Part shown: in pieces, positions 1 to 5,658 of the stretch
Position numbering within the stretch: the first letter of the stretch is position 1
Layout of the letters: the number at the start of each line of letters is the position of its first letter
Origin: Desulfobacterales bacterium CG23_combo_of_CG06-09_8_20_14_all_51_8
Lineage (GTDB): Bacteria > Desulfobacterota > Desulfobacteria > Desulfobacterales > Desulfosalsimonadaceae
Direction of reading: 5' to 3'
Length of the DNA stretch: 7,256 nt
Assembly: GCA_002772195.1 (NCBI GenBank)
Contig: PCSG01000270.1
Span: forward strand, 1-7,256
Position numbers and translations under genes: made by a program
The notes under the pieces: model-generated
The model's input: only the letters and a program-made list of their open reading frames with translations
Told to the model about the DNA's origin: nothing
Database searches by the model: none

Positions 1-393
1 AATGGCGGCCGAAACTCCGGGGATCGGGATAATACTAATGTTTTCGGAAACCGCCGTGCAAATCAGCCGGTACCCGGGATCAGACACCGTGGGAGTGCCG
101 GCGCTGGACACCAGGGCCACTGAAGAACCGGATTTGAGCAGGTTGATGATTCCCCGGGCGCTTTGCTCTTCATTATGTTCATGATAGGCGATCAGGCGGG
201 ACTTAATGTTAAAATGGGAGAGCAGTTTTTTGGTGTGCCGGGTATCTTCTGCGGCGATCAGATCGACTTTCTGAAAGGTTTCAAGGGCTCTGAACGTGAT
301 GTCGTTGAGATTGCCGATAGGGGTGGCGACCACGTAGAGGGTCCCGGCCAGAAATTTTTGCACCGACTCATTTATAGGCGAGTTCAAAGGCAT
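1..393 (-). CDS. rsmI: RsmI, 16S rRNA C1402 2'-O-methyltransferase (3' end cut by window edge)
   Basis: RsmI uses S-adenosylmethionine to 2'-O-methylate C1402 in the decoding centre of 16S rRNA. The 131 residues visible are the N-terminal part of the tetrapyrrole-methylase fold. Seen motifs are GTLYVVATPIGNL (about 17-29), LIAAEDTRHT (45-54), ALVSSAGTP (93-101), SDPGYRL (104-110) and PIPGVSA (123-129). The C-terminal half lies beyond base 1. The start chosen is the ATG at 393, which overlaps the end of yraN by 26 nt; its Shine-Dalgarno (SD) match is weak. A GTG at 363 would give a shorter protein beginning just before GTLYVV and avoid the overlap. One oddity is Ser97 where the family motif is usually SDAGTP. 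It is the last visible gene of the ffh cluster and is probably co-transcribed with yraN. The family call is very secure; the start is not. Confidence 0.95.
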   Translation of the reverse strand, partial: MPLNSPINESVQKFLAGTLYVVATPIGNLNDITFRALETFQKVDLIAAEDTRHTKKLLSHFNIKSRLIAYHEHNEEQSARGIINLLKSGSSVALVSSAGTPTVSDPGYRLICTAVSENISIIPIPGVSAAI

Positions 394-742
394 TTTTGAT
401 AATCTCGATGTCGGTTTTTGTTGCAGCCACTTCATTGACGGTGACCACGTCGAACCGGGCCCGGGAATTGCTCTGATCATTTATTTTAAGATAATGAAGG
501 GCGACCTTGGATATTTTTTCCTGTTTCGCCTTTGTCACGGCGAATTTGGGATGACCGAAGGTAGATGTTCGCCGGGATTTCACCTCGACAAAAACAACCG
601 TATCCTTGTCTTTTGCGATAATATCAATTTCTCCGAAGCAGCAGTGAAAATTTTTACAGATAATCTCGTATCCCTGTTTCTTCAGAAACCGGGCCGCCAG
701 GTCTTCACCGAATTTTCCGAATTTCTGTCTTAAATTCAGCAT
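368..742 (-). CDS. yraN: YraN / UPF0102 family nuclease-like protein
   Basis: This is a 124-residue protein of the UPF0102 family, close to the usual family length. The fold is related to PD-(D/E)xK endonucleases. Seen elements are an N-terminal helix with GKFGEDLAARFL (about 9-20), then CFGEIDIIAKD (35-45) and VFVEVKSRR (50-58), which supply the E38/D40...E53-x-K55 nuclease-like residues, and RFDVV (96-100). The cellular role of the family is not settled; a Holliday-junction or repair function has been proposed, and genomes often place it beside rnhB, as here. The start is the ATG at 742. No SD sequence precedes it; instead the 39-nt spacer after rnhB contains a run of seven T (760-754 on the coding strand). 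The stop lies inside the rsmI reading frame, so yraN and rsmI are probably translationally linked. Confidence 0.93.
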   Translation of the reverse strand: MLNLRQKFGKFGEDLAARFLKKQGYEIICKNFHCCFGEIDIIAKDKDTVVFVEVKSRRTSTFGHPKFAVTKAKQEKISKVALHYLKINDQSNSRARFDVVTVNEVAATKTDIEIIKNAFELAYK

Positions 743-781
743 CGATAACAGGTAAAAAAAGGTGGATTCAATTGAAAAGCG

Positions 782-1393
782 CTACCGGCAATATTCTTTG
801 ACGCCCTTAAACGTCCGTCGGTGAATGGGACAGTACCCGTTCCTGCGGATGGCCGCTTTGTGCGACGGGGTGGGATACCCTTTGTTTTTTGAAAATTCAA
901 ACTCCGGATAGGCTTCGGCATAGGTGTCCATGATCCGGTCCCGGGTCACCTTGGCCACAATGGATGCGGCGGCAATGGAAATGCTTAAGCTGTCGCCCTT
1001 GGGAATCGCCTGCTGGGGAAGGTCTGAAGAAATGGGGAAAATGCCGTCAATGAGGAGAAAATCCGGAACCGCCCGCAACTGATCCACTGCCAGTCGCATG
1101 GACCACAGGGATGCCTGCAGAATATTCATCCGATCGATATCCGCCGGAGAAACAATCCCCACGCCCACAGCAATGGCGTGGGAGTGGATTTCATCAAACA
1201 GGCGTTCCCTTTTTTTCGGACTGAGCTTCTTGGAATCCCGGATCCCCGAAACCGGCAGGGATTCCGGAAGGATCACGGCGGCGGAAACCACCGGGCCAGC
1301 CAAGGGGCCGCGTCCGGCCTCGTCAATCCCGGCCACGGCGGTGTATCCGTTTTTGCGGGCTTCTCGCTCAAAAGCCCACTGGTCATCTTTCAT
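782..1393 (-). CDS. rnhB: Ribonuclease HII
   Basis: RNase HII cleaves the RNA strand of RNA:DNA hybrids, including single ribonucleotides embedded in DNA. The protein has 203 residues, normal for the family, and looks complete. Motifs are GIDEAGRGPLAGPVV (22-36) with catalytic Asp24 and Glu25, RDSKKL (52-57), LLIDG (113-117) with Asp116, KGD (132-134) with Asp134, AAASIVAKVTRD (141-152), and the substrate-binding FSKNKGYPT region near residue 170. All four metal-binding acidic residues are present; the 18-residue gap from Asp116 to Asp134 matches known family members. The ATG at 1393 lies in the last of three tandem 16-bp repeats that begin at the rplS stop, so its initiation region is unusual (see the repeat entry). 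The rplS-rnhB pairing is common in bacteria. Confidence 0.97.
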   Translation of the reverse strand: MKDDQWAFEREARKNGYTAVAGIDEAGRGPLAGPVVSAAVILPESLPVSGIRDSKKLSPKKRERLFDEIHSHAIAVGVGIVSPADIDRMNILQASLWSMRLAVDQLRAVPDFLLIDGIFPISSDLPQQAIPKGDSLSISIAAASIVAKVTRDRIMDTYAEAYPEFEFSKNKGYPTPSHKAAIRRNGYCPIHRRTFKGVKEYCR

Positions 1394-1438
1394 TTAACTC
1401 TTCTGGCATTTAACTCTTCTGGCATTTAATTCTTCTGG
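1391..1438. repeat. Three tandem 16-bp repeats spanning the rplS stop and rnhB start
   Basis: On the plus strand, catttaactcttctgg occurs at 1391-1406 and 1407-1422, and catttaattcttctgg (one base different) at 1423-1438. On the coding strand each unit ends in AAATG. The copy nearest rplS encodes its last residues and TAA stop; the copy nearest rnhB supplies the real start ATG (1393). Because 16 is not a multiple of 3, the three ATGs (1425, 1409, 1393) lie in three different frames. The two extra ATGs open frames of 11 and 8 codons. The first ends in a TGA overlapping the rnhB ATG (ATGA); the second ends at 1385-1383. AGAAGAG in each unit is at best a weak SD. Slipped-strand duplication of a stop/start junction is the likely origin. 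Confidence 0.95.
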
Positions 1439-1782
1439 TCCAGGCGCCGTTCCTTGATTCGGGCGGCTTTCCCTCTCAGATTCCGCAGGTAGTAAATTTT
1501 AGCGCGTCTGACCCGGCCGTTGGTGACGACTTCAATCTTGGAGATCGTGGGGGAATGCATGGGGAAAACCCGCTCCACCCCAATGCCGTAAGACACCTTG
1601 CGGACGATAAACGATGCGTTGGTGGTACCTTTACGCTTGCTTATCACCACGCCCTCGAAAACCTGAATTCGCTCTTTTTCGCCTTCCCGAATGCGGACAT
1701 GCACTTTTACCGTATCCCCGGGAATAAACTGCGGAATATCCAGCCGTAATTGTTCTCTTTCGATTTGTTTGATCTTTTCCAT
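1426..1782 (-). CDS. rplS: 50S ribosomal protein L19
   Basis: L19 is a 50S subunit protein at the 30S-50S interface. The 118-residue length is normal. Recognisable blocks are the N-terminal helix IEREQLRLDIPQFIPGDTVKV (7-27), the basic FEGVVISKRKG segment (43-53), FIVRKVSYGIGVERVFPMHSP (58-78), and the C-terminal GRVRRAKIYYLRNLRGKAARIKER stretch. The ATG at 1782 is preceded by a good SD, AGAGGA (1793-1788), five bases away. A 73-nt spacer separates it from the upstream methyltransferase, and this spacer holds a stem-loop (1809-1830). The TAA stop (1428-1426) is followed immediately by an ATG inside the tandem repeat leading to rnhB. The trmD-to-rplS block is a widely conserved translation cluster; here it is interrupted by the SPOUT gene. 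Confidence 0.98.
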   Translation of the reverse strand: MEKIKQIEREQLRLDIPQFIPGDTVKVHVRIREGEKERIQVFEGVVISKRKGTTNASFIVRKVSYGIGVERVFPMHSPTISKIEVVTNGRVRRAKIYYLRNLRGKAARIKERRLDQKN

Positions 1783-1787
1783 GACAA

Positions 1788-1793
1788 TCCTCT
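1788..1793 (-). promoter_or_regulatory. Ribosome binding site of rplS
   Basis: AGAGGA on the coding strand, five bases before the ATG at 1782. It is one of the clearer SD sequences in the cluster and fits a highly translated ribosomal protein that is not coupled by overlap to the gene upstream. Confidence 0.75.
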
Positions 1794-1808
1794 GCTTTAA
1801 TTTATGTT

Positions 1809-1830
1809 AAACGCAACGCCTGCTGCGTTT
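1809..1830 (-). promoter_or_regulatory. Stem-loop in the rplS leader
   Basis: On the coding strand AAACGCA (1830-1824) and TGCGTTT (1815-1809) form a perfect 7-bp stem around an 8-nt loop, GCAGGCGT. It lies between the upstream methyltransferase stop (1856) and the rplS SD (1793-1788). What follows is AT-rich but has no run of T, so it does not look like an intrinsic terminator in the direction of transcription. It could be an L19 autoregulatory site, an RNA-processing site or a stabilising hairpin; the sequence does not decide between these. Confidence 0.5.
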
Positions 1831-1855
1831 GCCGTCTGTTTTCGTTTTCAACTAT

Positions 1856-2443
1856 TTACGCCAATGTATTTCGATCGCCCAGCAATCTGTCCAAAATAAT
1901 GGCTGCGGCTGCGCGAACCGGAAGGTGGTTGTATCCATTCCGTCCCTTGATGGGCGCAAGGACAAAATCCGCATCCCTGATGAAGTCATCCGTCAACCCC
2001 CATGCCGTGCCAAAGGCCAGCAGATAGGTATTTCCCGGATCATCCAGGCGAAGCCGAAAGTCATCAATCTTTAGTGCCGGCTGCTTTTCCTCCGCACAGG
2101 TCACCACCAGCCGGACGTTTTTGCCGGTATCGGCCCGGATATCTTCTATGACCTGATCCACGGAGTCCCGGACTTTGATGAGGGTCAGGGCCTCACGCCG
2201 GTTGGGGTTATAGGTCCCGCCGGGGCCTGCTGTCCAGTGACTGATGATTTTTTCCACCAGGGCTTTTTGATCGTCCAGCGGTGTTACCACATAAAACGAT
2301 GAAACGCCATATGTTTTTGCAATTCTGGCGATATCATGCAGATCCAGATTTGTTACCGCGGATGCAATGACCTCGCCGTTTTTATTTTTCACCGGATGAT
2401 GCAGCAGCGCAATCGCTATCCGGGCCGGAGACAAGTCCTTCAA
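1856..2443 (-). CDS. SPOUT-type RNA methyltransferase (Methyltrn_RNA_4 family), substrate unknown
   Basis: This protein of about 195 residues resembles the SAM-binding SPOUT protein found next to trmD in Thermotoga and in many Desulfobacterota (family placement from memory). Seen motifs are IALLHHPVKNKNG (11-23), SAVTNLDLHDIARIAKTYG (28-46), AGPGGTYNPNRREAL (72-86), the cofactor-knot-like FGTAWGL (144-150), and NHLPVRAAAAIILDRLLG (172-189), which would complete the trefoil knot. The RNA it methylates is not known to me. The only start upstream of the conserved region is TTG at 2443 (or TTG at 2434); no in-frame ATG or GTG lies before it, and an in-frame stop blocks longer versions. The TTG at 2443 lies inside trmD, giving a 62-nt overlap in another frame, with no clear SD. 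AAGGA (2439-2435) lies only one base from the second TTG. Position after trmD suggests a tRNA or rRNA role. Confidence 0.85.
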   Translation of the reverse strand: MKDLSPARIAIALLHHPVKNKNGEVIASAVTNLDLHDIARIAKTYGVSSFYVVTPLDDQKALVEKIISHWTAGPGGTYNPNRREALTLIKVRDSVDQVIEDIRADTGKNVRLVVTCAEEKQPALKIDDFRLRLDDPGNTYLLAFGTAWGLTDDFIRDADFVLAPIKGRNGYNHLPVRAAAAIILDRLLGDRNTLA

Positions 2444-3167
2444 TATAGTCGCACCACTGTTTTAATATCTGTTTCTCCCGGCGGGTCAGCCGTTTGTCCT
2501 TTAAAAGGTCCGGACGGTTGGCAAGGGTCCGCGCCAGTGAGGATTGCAGCCGCCAGTCTTCAACCAGGGCGTGATTGCCCGACAAAAGGACTTCGGGCAC
2601 GTCTTCGCCCGCAAACACCGGCGGACGCGTGTACTGGGCGTATTCCAGCAGGTGATCCGAAAAGGAATCCTTTTCCGCCGAATCCTCCCCGCCCAAGGCT
2701 CCTGGCAACAAGCGGGTCACCGCATCGATGAGGATCATGGCCGCCGGTTCCCCGCCGGTCAGCACATAATCGCCGATGGAGATGGCCTCATCGGCGCAGG
2801 CGGCAATCCGTTCATCAACGCCTTCATACCGGCCGCAAATAAAAATAAGCCCTTCAAGCGTTGCCAATTCAGCGGCCACCGACTGCGTAAACGGCCTTCC
2901 CTGGGGCGACAGGAGAATGGTTCTCCCCGCAGGTATCAGTCTCCTTGCCTCGGCAATGGCCCCGGCCAGGGGTTCTGGTTTCATCACCATGCCGGCCCCG
3001 CCCCCATAGGGACGGTCATCTGTTGTCCGGTGCCGGTCTTTGGCAAACTCCCTGACATTTACGGCCCTGACAGTGATAATGCGATCCGCAATGGCCCGAC
3101 GAATAATTCCATGGGACAAAAAAGAGTCAAAAATCTCCGGAAAAATCGTGACAATGCCGAAATCCAT
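2382..3167 (-). CDS. trmD: tRNA (guanine-N1-)-methyltransferase TrmD
   Basis: TrmD makes m1G37 in tRNAs, preventing +1 frameshifting. The 261 residues match the family (about 255 in E. coli). The SPOUT domain shows FPEIF (9-13), FAKDRHRTTDDRPYGGGAGMVM (41-62), LLSPQGR (85-91), CGRYEGVDER (111-120), SIGDYVLTGGEPAAM (130-144) and DAVTRLLPG (148-156). Likely catalytic residues equivalent to E. coli Glu116, Arg154 and Asp169 are Glu115, Arg152 and Asp167. The C-terminal tRNA-binding part is present (YTRP, VLLSGNH, WRLQSSLART). The start is ATG 3167, with AGGTGG (3179-3174) overlapping the rimM stop. The final 62 nt overlap the TTG-initiated SPOUT gene; the last residues (SGPDSDCAAASSGEK) are a low-complexity tail that may be shaped by this overlap. 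Confidence 0.98.
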   Translation of the reverse strand: MDFGIVTIFPEIFDSFLSHGIIRRAIADRIITVRAVNVREFAKDRHRTTDDRPYGGGAGMVMKPEPLAGAIAEARRLIPAGRTILLSPQGRPFTQSVAAELATLEGLIFICGRYEGVDERIAACADEAISIGDYVLTGGEPAAMILIDAVTRLLPGALGGEDSAEKDSFSDHLLEYAQYTRPPVFAGEDVPEVLLSGNHALVEDWRLQSSLARTLANRPDLLKDKRLTRREKQILKQWCDYIEGLVSGPDSDCAAASSGEK

Positions 3168-3173
3168 GAACAG

Positions 3174-3179
3174 CCACCT
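3174..3179 (-). promoter_or_regulatory. Ribosome binding site of trmD overlapping the rimM stop
   Basis: AGGTGG on the coding strand, six bases before the trmD ATG (3167). Its first two bases are the last two of the rimM TAG stop (3180-3178), so a ribosome finishing rimM sits on the trmD initiation site. This layout implies translational coupling of the two genes. Confidence 0.7.
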
Positions 3180-3696
3180 ATTCCATCAGCCCTTCCGGCA
3201 GATCGACGCGGATCGTTTTTCCTTCAAGATCCACATCGCAGACGATGGAGGCAGTGACGGGTATAAGGATTTCAGCATCTCCGTGTTTTACGACAAGGAC
3301 ATCATTGCCGCCGGTTTCAAACAGATTTTCAACGCATCCCAGATAAGCCCCGTCTGCCTGAACCACGGACAGCCCGATCAGGTCACACCAGTACCATTTT
3401 CCCGGCTCCGGTTCCGGCATTTCCGAGCGCTTCACCAGCAGTTCGGATCCCACCAGGCCTTCCACCGCCGTGCGATCCGACACTTCCTCTAAACCAAGGC
3501 GCAGGATGTTCCGGTGCGGCTCGACATCGCTTACCGTCACCGTCTGGATTTCACCGCTGCCGCGTTTGAGCAGGAAAAACCTGCCGGGATTAAAAAGACC
3601 CAGGGGCGCGTCAAACGCATCGACCTTCAGATACCCCTTCATTCCGTGAACGCCAACAATTTTTCCGATCAGCACAAGGGGATCGTCTCTATTCAT
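3178..3696 (-). CDS. rimM: Ribosome maturation factor RimM
   Basis: RimM binds S19 in the 30S head and assists late 16S rRNA folding and processing. The 172-residue length is typical. The N-terminal RimM domain begins with LVLIGKIVGVHGMKGYLKV (7-25). The C-terminal PRC-barrel begins at about 100 with KWYWCDLIGLSVV (100-112), followed by FETGGNDVLVV (126-136), EILIPV and the closing GKTIRVDLPEGLME. The aromatic pair before DLIGL corresponds to the Tyr/Trp residues typical of the family. The start is ATG 3696, four bases after the khpA stop, so the two are tightly coupled; the SD is weak and would lie in the end of khpA. RimM together with S16, L19 and TrmD is a classic ribosome-assembly cluster. 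Confidence 0.97.
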   Translation of the reverse strand: MNRDDPLVLIGKIVGVHGMKGYLKVDAFDAPLGLFNPGRFFLLKRGSGEIQTVTVSDVEPHRNILRLGLEEVSDRTAVEGLVGSELLVKRSEMPEPEPGKWYWCDLIGLSVVQADGAYLGCVENLFETGGNDVLVVKHGDAEILIPVTASIVCDVDLEGKTIRVDLPEGLME

Positions 3697-3700
3697 TCGC

Positions 3701-3934
3701 CTATTCTTCTACTATTTCCAGGACCGTCCTTTTTCTGATCTTTGCAGAAGACGCACTGAGAAGCGTCCGCATTGCCCGGGCCGTGCGGCCCTGTTTACCA
3801 ATCACCTTTCCCAGATCTTCCTTCGCGACTTTAAGTTCCAGGACGGATGTCTGGTCTCCCACAATTTCGGTAACCTTTACCTCTTCGGGTTTGTCAACAA
3901 GCGCTTTTGCAATGTACGTGATCAGATCTTTCAT
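3701..3934 (-). CDS. khpA: KhpA-type KH-domain RNA-binding protein (UPF0109 / YlqC family)
   Basis: This is a 77-residue single type-II KH-domain protein. The start is MKDLITYIAKALVDKPEEV (1-19), and the nucleic-acid-binding loop GKQG (46-49) lies in VIGKQGRTARAMRTLL, all diagnostic of UPF0109. In Gram-positive bacteria KhpA pairs with KhpB and binds many RNAs, affecting cell division and expression; its role in this lineage is inferred only. The gene has a clear SD, AAGGAG (3947-3942), seven bases before ATG 3934, and follows rpsP after a 69-nt AT-rich spacer. The order ffh-rpsP-khpA-rimM-trmD is the same as in Bacillus, which supports the assignment. Its stop lies four bases before the rimM ATG. 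Confidence 0.94.
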   Translation of the reverse strand: MKDLITYIAKALVDKPEEVKVTEIVGDQTSVLELKVAKEDLGKVIGKQGRTARAMRTLLSASSAKIRKRTVLEIVEE

Positions 3935-4003
3935 GGTCCGTCTCCTTTTAATAGCTGCCGGGAATTAAGGATTAAGAGGTAAAACACTTAACACTCGAAC
4001 TGA

Positions 4004-4243
4004 TTAAAAACCTTGCTTTTTTAACAGGCTGTTCACTGTATCCGTCGGAGTCGCGCCCTGGCCGAGCCAGTATTCTACTCTTTCTTTTTTAAGATTCACT
4101 TCATTCGGTTCTACCATTGGATTATAGGTGCCGACATTTTCCAGAAATCTCCCGTCACGGGGATACTGGCTGTCCGCAACCACAATGCGATAGAACGGTT
4201 TTTTCTTTGCACCATATCGTGCGAGTCTGATTTTTACTACCAT
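4004..4243 (-). CDS. rpsP: 30S ribosomal protein S16
   Basis: S16 is a small-subunit protein important in 30S assembly. At 79 residues it is of normal length. Motifs are MVVKIRLARYGAKKKPFYRI (1-20), VVADSQYPRDGRFLENVGTYNP (21-42), the VEYWLGQGATPTDTV segment (56-70) and the short tail SLLKKQGF. The ATG at 4243 follows AAGGAG (4260-4255) at a rather long spacing of 11 bases; the first A of this SD is the last base of the ffh stop, and only 16 nt separate the two genes. The arrangement suggests co-transcription and coupling with ffh. Confidence 0.98.
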   Translation of the reverse strand: MVVKIRLARYGAKKKPFYRIVVADSQYPRDGRFLENVGTYNPMVEPNEVNLKKERVEYWLGQGATPTDTVNSLLKKQGF

Positions 4244-4259
4244 GGATTTTGTTGCTCCT

Positions 4260-5594
4260 TTAAAAAGGCATCATTCCGCGGCCCATTCCGCGCATAAAAC
4301 CGCCTTTGTTGATCTTCTTCATCATTTTTAGAACTTGTGTGTAATTTTTCAGTAAGTTATTTACTTCCTGTACACTGTTTCCACTGCCATTTGCAATCCT
4401 TTTTCTCCGGCTGCCGTTAATAATCCCATGATTCCGGCGTTCGGTCCGGGTCATGGAATTGATAATAGCTTCCACCCGGACCAGTTCCCGGTCGTCCACC
4501 TGAAGATTTTTAAACTGCTTGCTCTTGCTGACACCGGGAATCATTTTGATGAGATCATTCAACGATCCCATTTTATGGACCTGAGACATCTGGTCCCGGA
4601 AGTCTTCCAGCGTAAATTCATTCTTTCTGAGCTTTTTCTCCAGTTCCGCCGCTTTTTTCTGGTCCACGGCGCCCTGGGCTTTTTCGATAAAGGAAAGCAG
4701 ATCTCCCATGCCCAGAATCCGGGACGCCACCCGGTCCGGATGAAAGGGCTCAAGCTGGCTGAGTTTCTCCCCCATGCCGATAAATTTGATCGGCTTGTTG
4801 ATAATGGCCTTGATGGAAAGGGCCGCGCCTCCCCGGGCATCGCCGTCCATCTTGGTCAACACAACCCCGCCGATATTTAACGCCTGATCAAAGGACTGGG
4901 CGATATTGACGGCGTCCTGACCGGTCATGGCGTCCGCCACCAGCAAAATATCCGACGGCTGAATCGCATGCTTGATGTTGACCAGCTCGGCCATGAGCGC
5001 TTCGTCCACATGAAGACGACCGGCCGTATCCAGAATCAGCGTATCGCATCCAATGGTTCGGGCATCCGCCACGGCATCACGGCAGATCTGCACCGGGTCC
5101 ATATCCGTGGTGGACGCGAACACCGGGGTGGCGATCTCCCCCGCCAGTTTTGTCAACTGTTCAATGGCGGCGGGCCGGTAAACATCCACCGGCACCAGAT
5201 AGGGTTTTCTCCCCTGTTTTCGTAATAAATTTGCCAATTTACCGGCAGTGGTCGTTTTACCGGACCCCTGGAGACCCACCAGCATAATCGAAGCCGGCGT
5301 TGGCCCGGAGAGATTCAGTACCTCGTTCTTACTGCCCATCAGGGCCGTCAACTCATCGTTGACGATCTTGATCACCTGCTGACCCGGTGTCAGGCTTGCC
5401 AGAACTTCCTGGCCCACGGCCCGCTGCCGGATATCGGCCACCAGCTTCTTGACGACCCGGTAATGAGCGTCCGCTTCCAAAAGGGCCATGCGGACTTCTT
5501 TCAAGCCCTCATCAATATTTTTCTCAGTGAGCTTGCCCTGGCCCTTGAGTTTTTTAAAAACCAAGTCCAGCCTGTCGCTTAAATTCTCAAACAT
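4260..5594 (-). CDS. ffh: Signal recognition particle GTPase Ffh
   Basis: Ffh binds 4.5S RNA and signal sequences on nascent chains and, with FtsY, delivers ribosomes to the membrane translocon. The 444 residues form a complete N-G-M protein. The N domain spans about 1-95. The G domain has GLQGSGKTT (107-115), DVYRPAAIEQL (137-147), DTAGRL (189-194), TKMDGDARGG (247-256) and GMGEK (273-277). The M domain, from about 300, contains GSRRKRIANGSG (394-405), the RNA-binding helix, and a methionine-rich tail (MMKK...GFMRGMGRGMM) typical of the signal-binding groove. A small departure is His-Gly (389-390) before IINGSRR, where Pro-Glu is usual. The start is ATG 5594 with AAGG (5607-5604) nine bases upstream. 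It is the first gene of the cluster, preceded by a good promoter. Confidence 0.98.
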   Translation of the reverse strand: MFENLSDRLDLVFKKLKGQGKLTEKNIDEGLKEVRMALLEADAHYRVVKKLVADIRQRAVGQEVLASLTPGQQVIKIVNDELTALMGSKNEVLNLSGPTPASIMLVGLQGSGKTTTAGKLANLLRKQGRKPYLVPVDVYRPAAIEQLTKLAGEIATPVFASTTDMDPVQICRDAVADARTIGCDTLILDTAGRLHVDEALMAELVNIKHAIQPSDILLVADAMTGQDAVNIAQSFDQALNIGGVVLTKMDGDARGGAALSIKAIINKPIKFIGMGEKLSQLEPFHPDRVASRILGMGDLLSFIEKAQGAVDQKKAAELEKKLRKNEFTLEDFRDQMSQVHKMGSLNDLIKMIPGVSKSKQFKNLQVDDRELVRVEAIINSMTRTERRNHGIINGSRRKRIANGSGNSVQEVNNLLKNYTQVLKMMKKINKGGFMRGMGRGMMPF

Positions 5595-5622
5595 ATCAAC
5601 CGACCTTAAAAGTAAATTATTG

Positions 5623-5651
5623 AAATTAAACTTTCATAAATGCTATGTCAA
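5623..5651 (-). promoter_or_regulatory. Sigma70-type promoter for the ffh cluster
   Basis: On the minus strand there is a perfect -35 TTGACA (5651-5646). A -10 can be read as TTTAAT (5630-5625) with a 15-bp spacer, or TAATTT (5628-5623) with a 17-bp spacer. Transcription would start near 5617, leaving a short leader that includes the ffh SD (AAGG, 5607-5604). The -35 match and the position directly before the first gene of the cluster make this convincing; the exact -10 is uncertain. Confidence 0.65.
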
Positions 5652-5658
5652 GTAAAAT
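5631..5658 (+). promoter_or_regulatory. Possible promoter for rlmN
   Basis: TAAAAT (5653-5658) matches five of six -10 bases, but the -35 region (CTTTCA, 5631-5636, spacer 16) is poor. It would sit back to back with, and partly on top of, the ffh promoter, and would give a leader of about 100 nt before rlmN. This is a weak call made mainly because the region must contain some rlmN promoter. The remaining intergenic DNA (5659-5764) shows no RNA gene or terminator that I can recognise. Confidence 0.25.

Noticed and set aside
767..776. Palindrome TTCAATTGAA near a T-run, considered as an intrinsic terminator after rnhB.
   Set aside because: The stem would have only one G:C pair per arm and virtually no loop, and seven bases separate it from the T-run.
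2544..3257. Long plus-strand open frame of about 237 codons opposite trmD and the end of rimM.
   Set aside because: It spans two well-supported genes on the other strand and shows no motif or start signal, so it is a shadow frame.
3935..4003. AT-rich rpsP-khpA spacer with the small inverted repeat TTAAG/CTTAA and a repeated GTGTT, considered as a terminator or internal promoter.
   Set aside because: The stem is 5 bp and AT-rich with no T-run, and no convincing -35/-10 pair was found.
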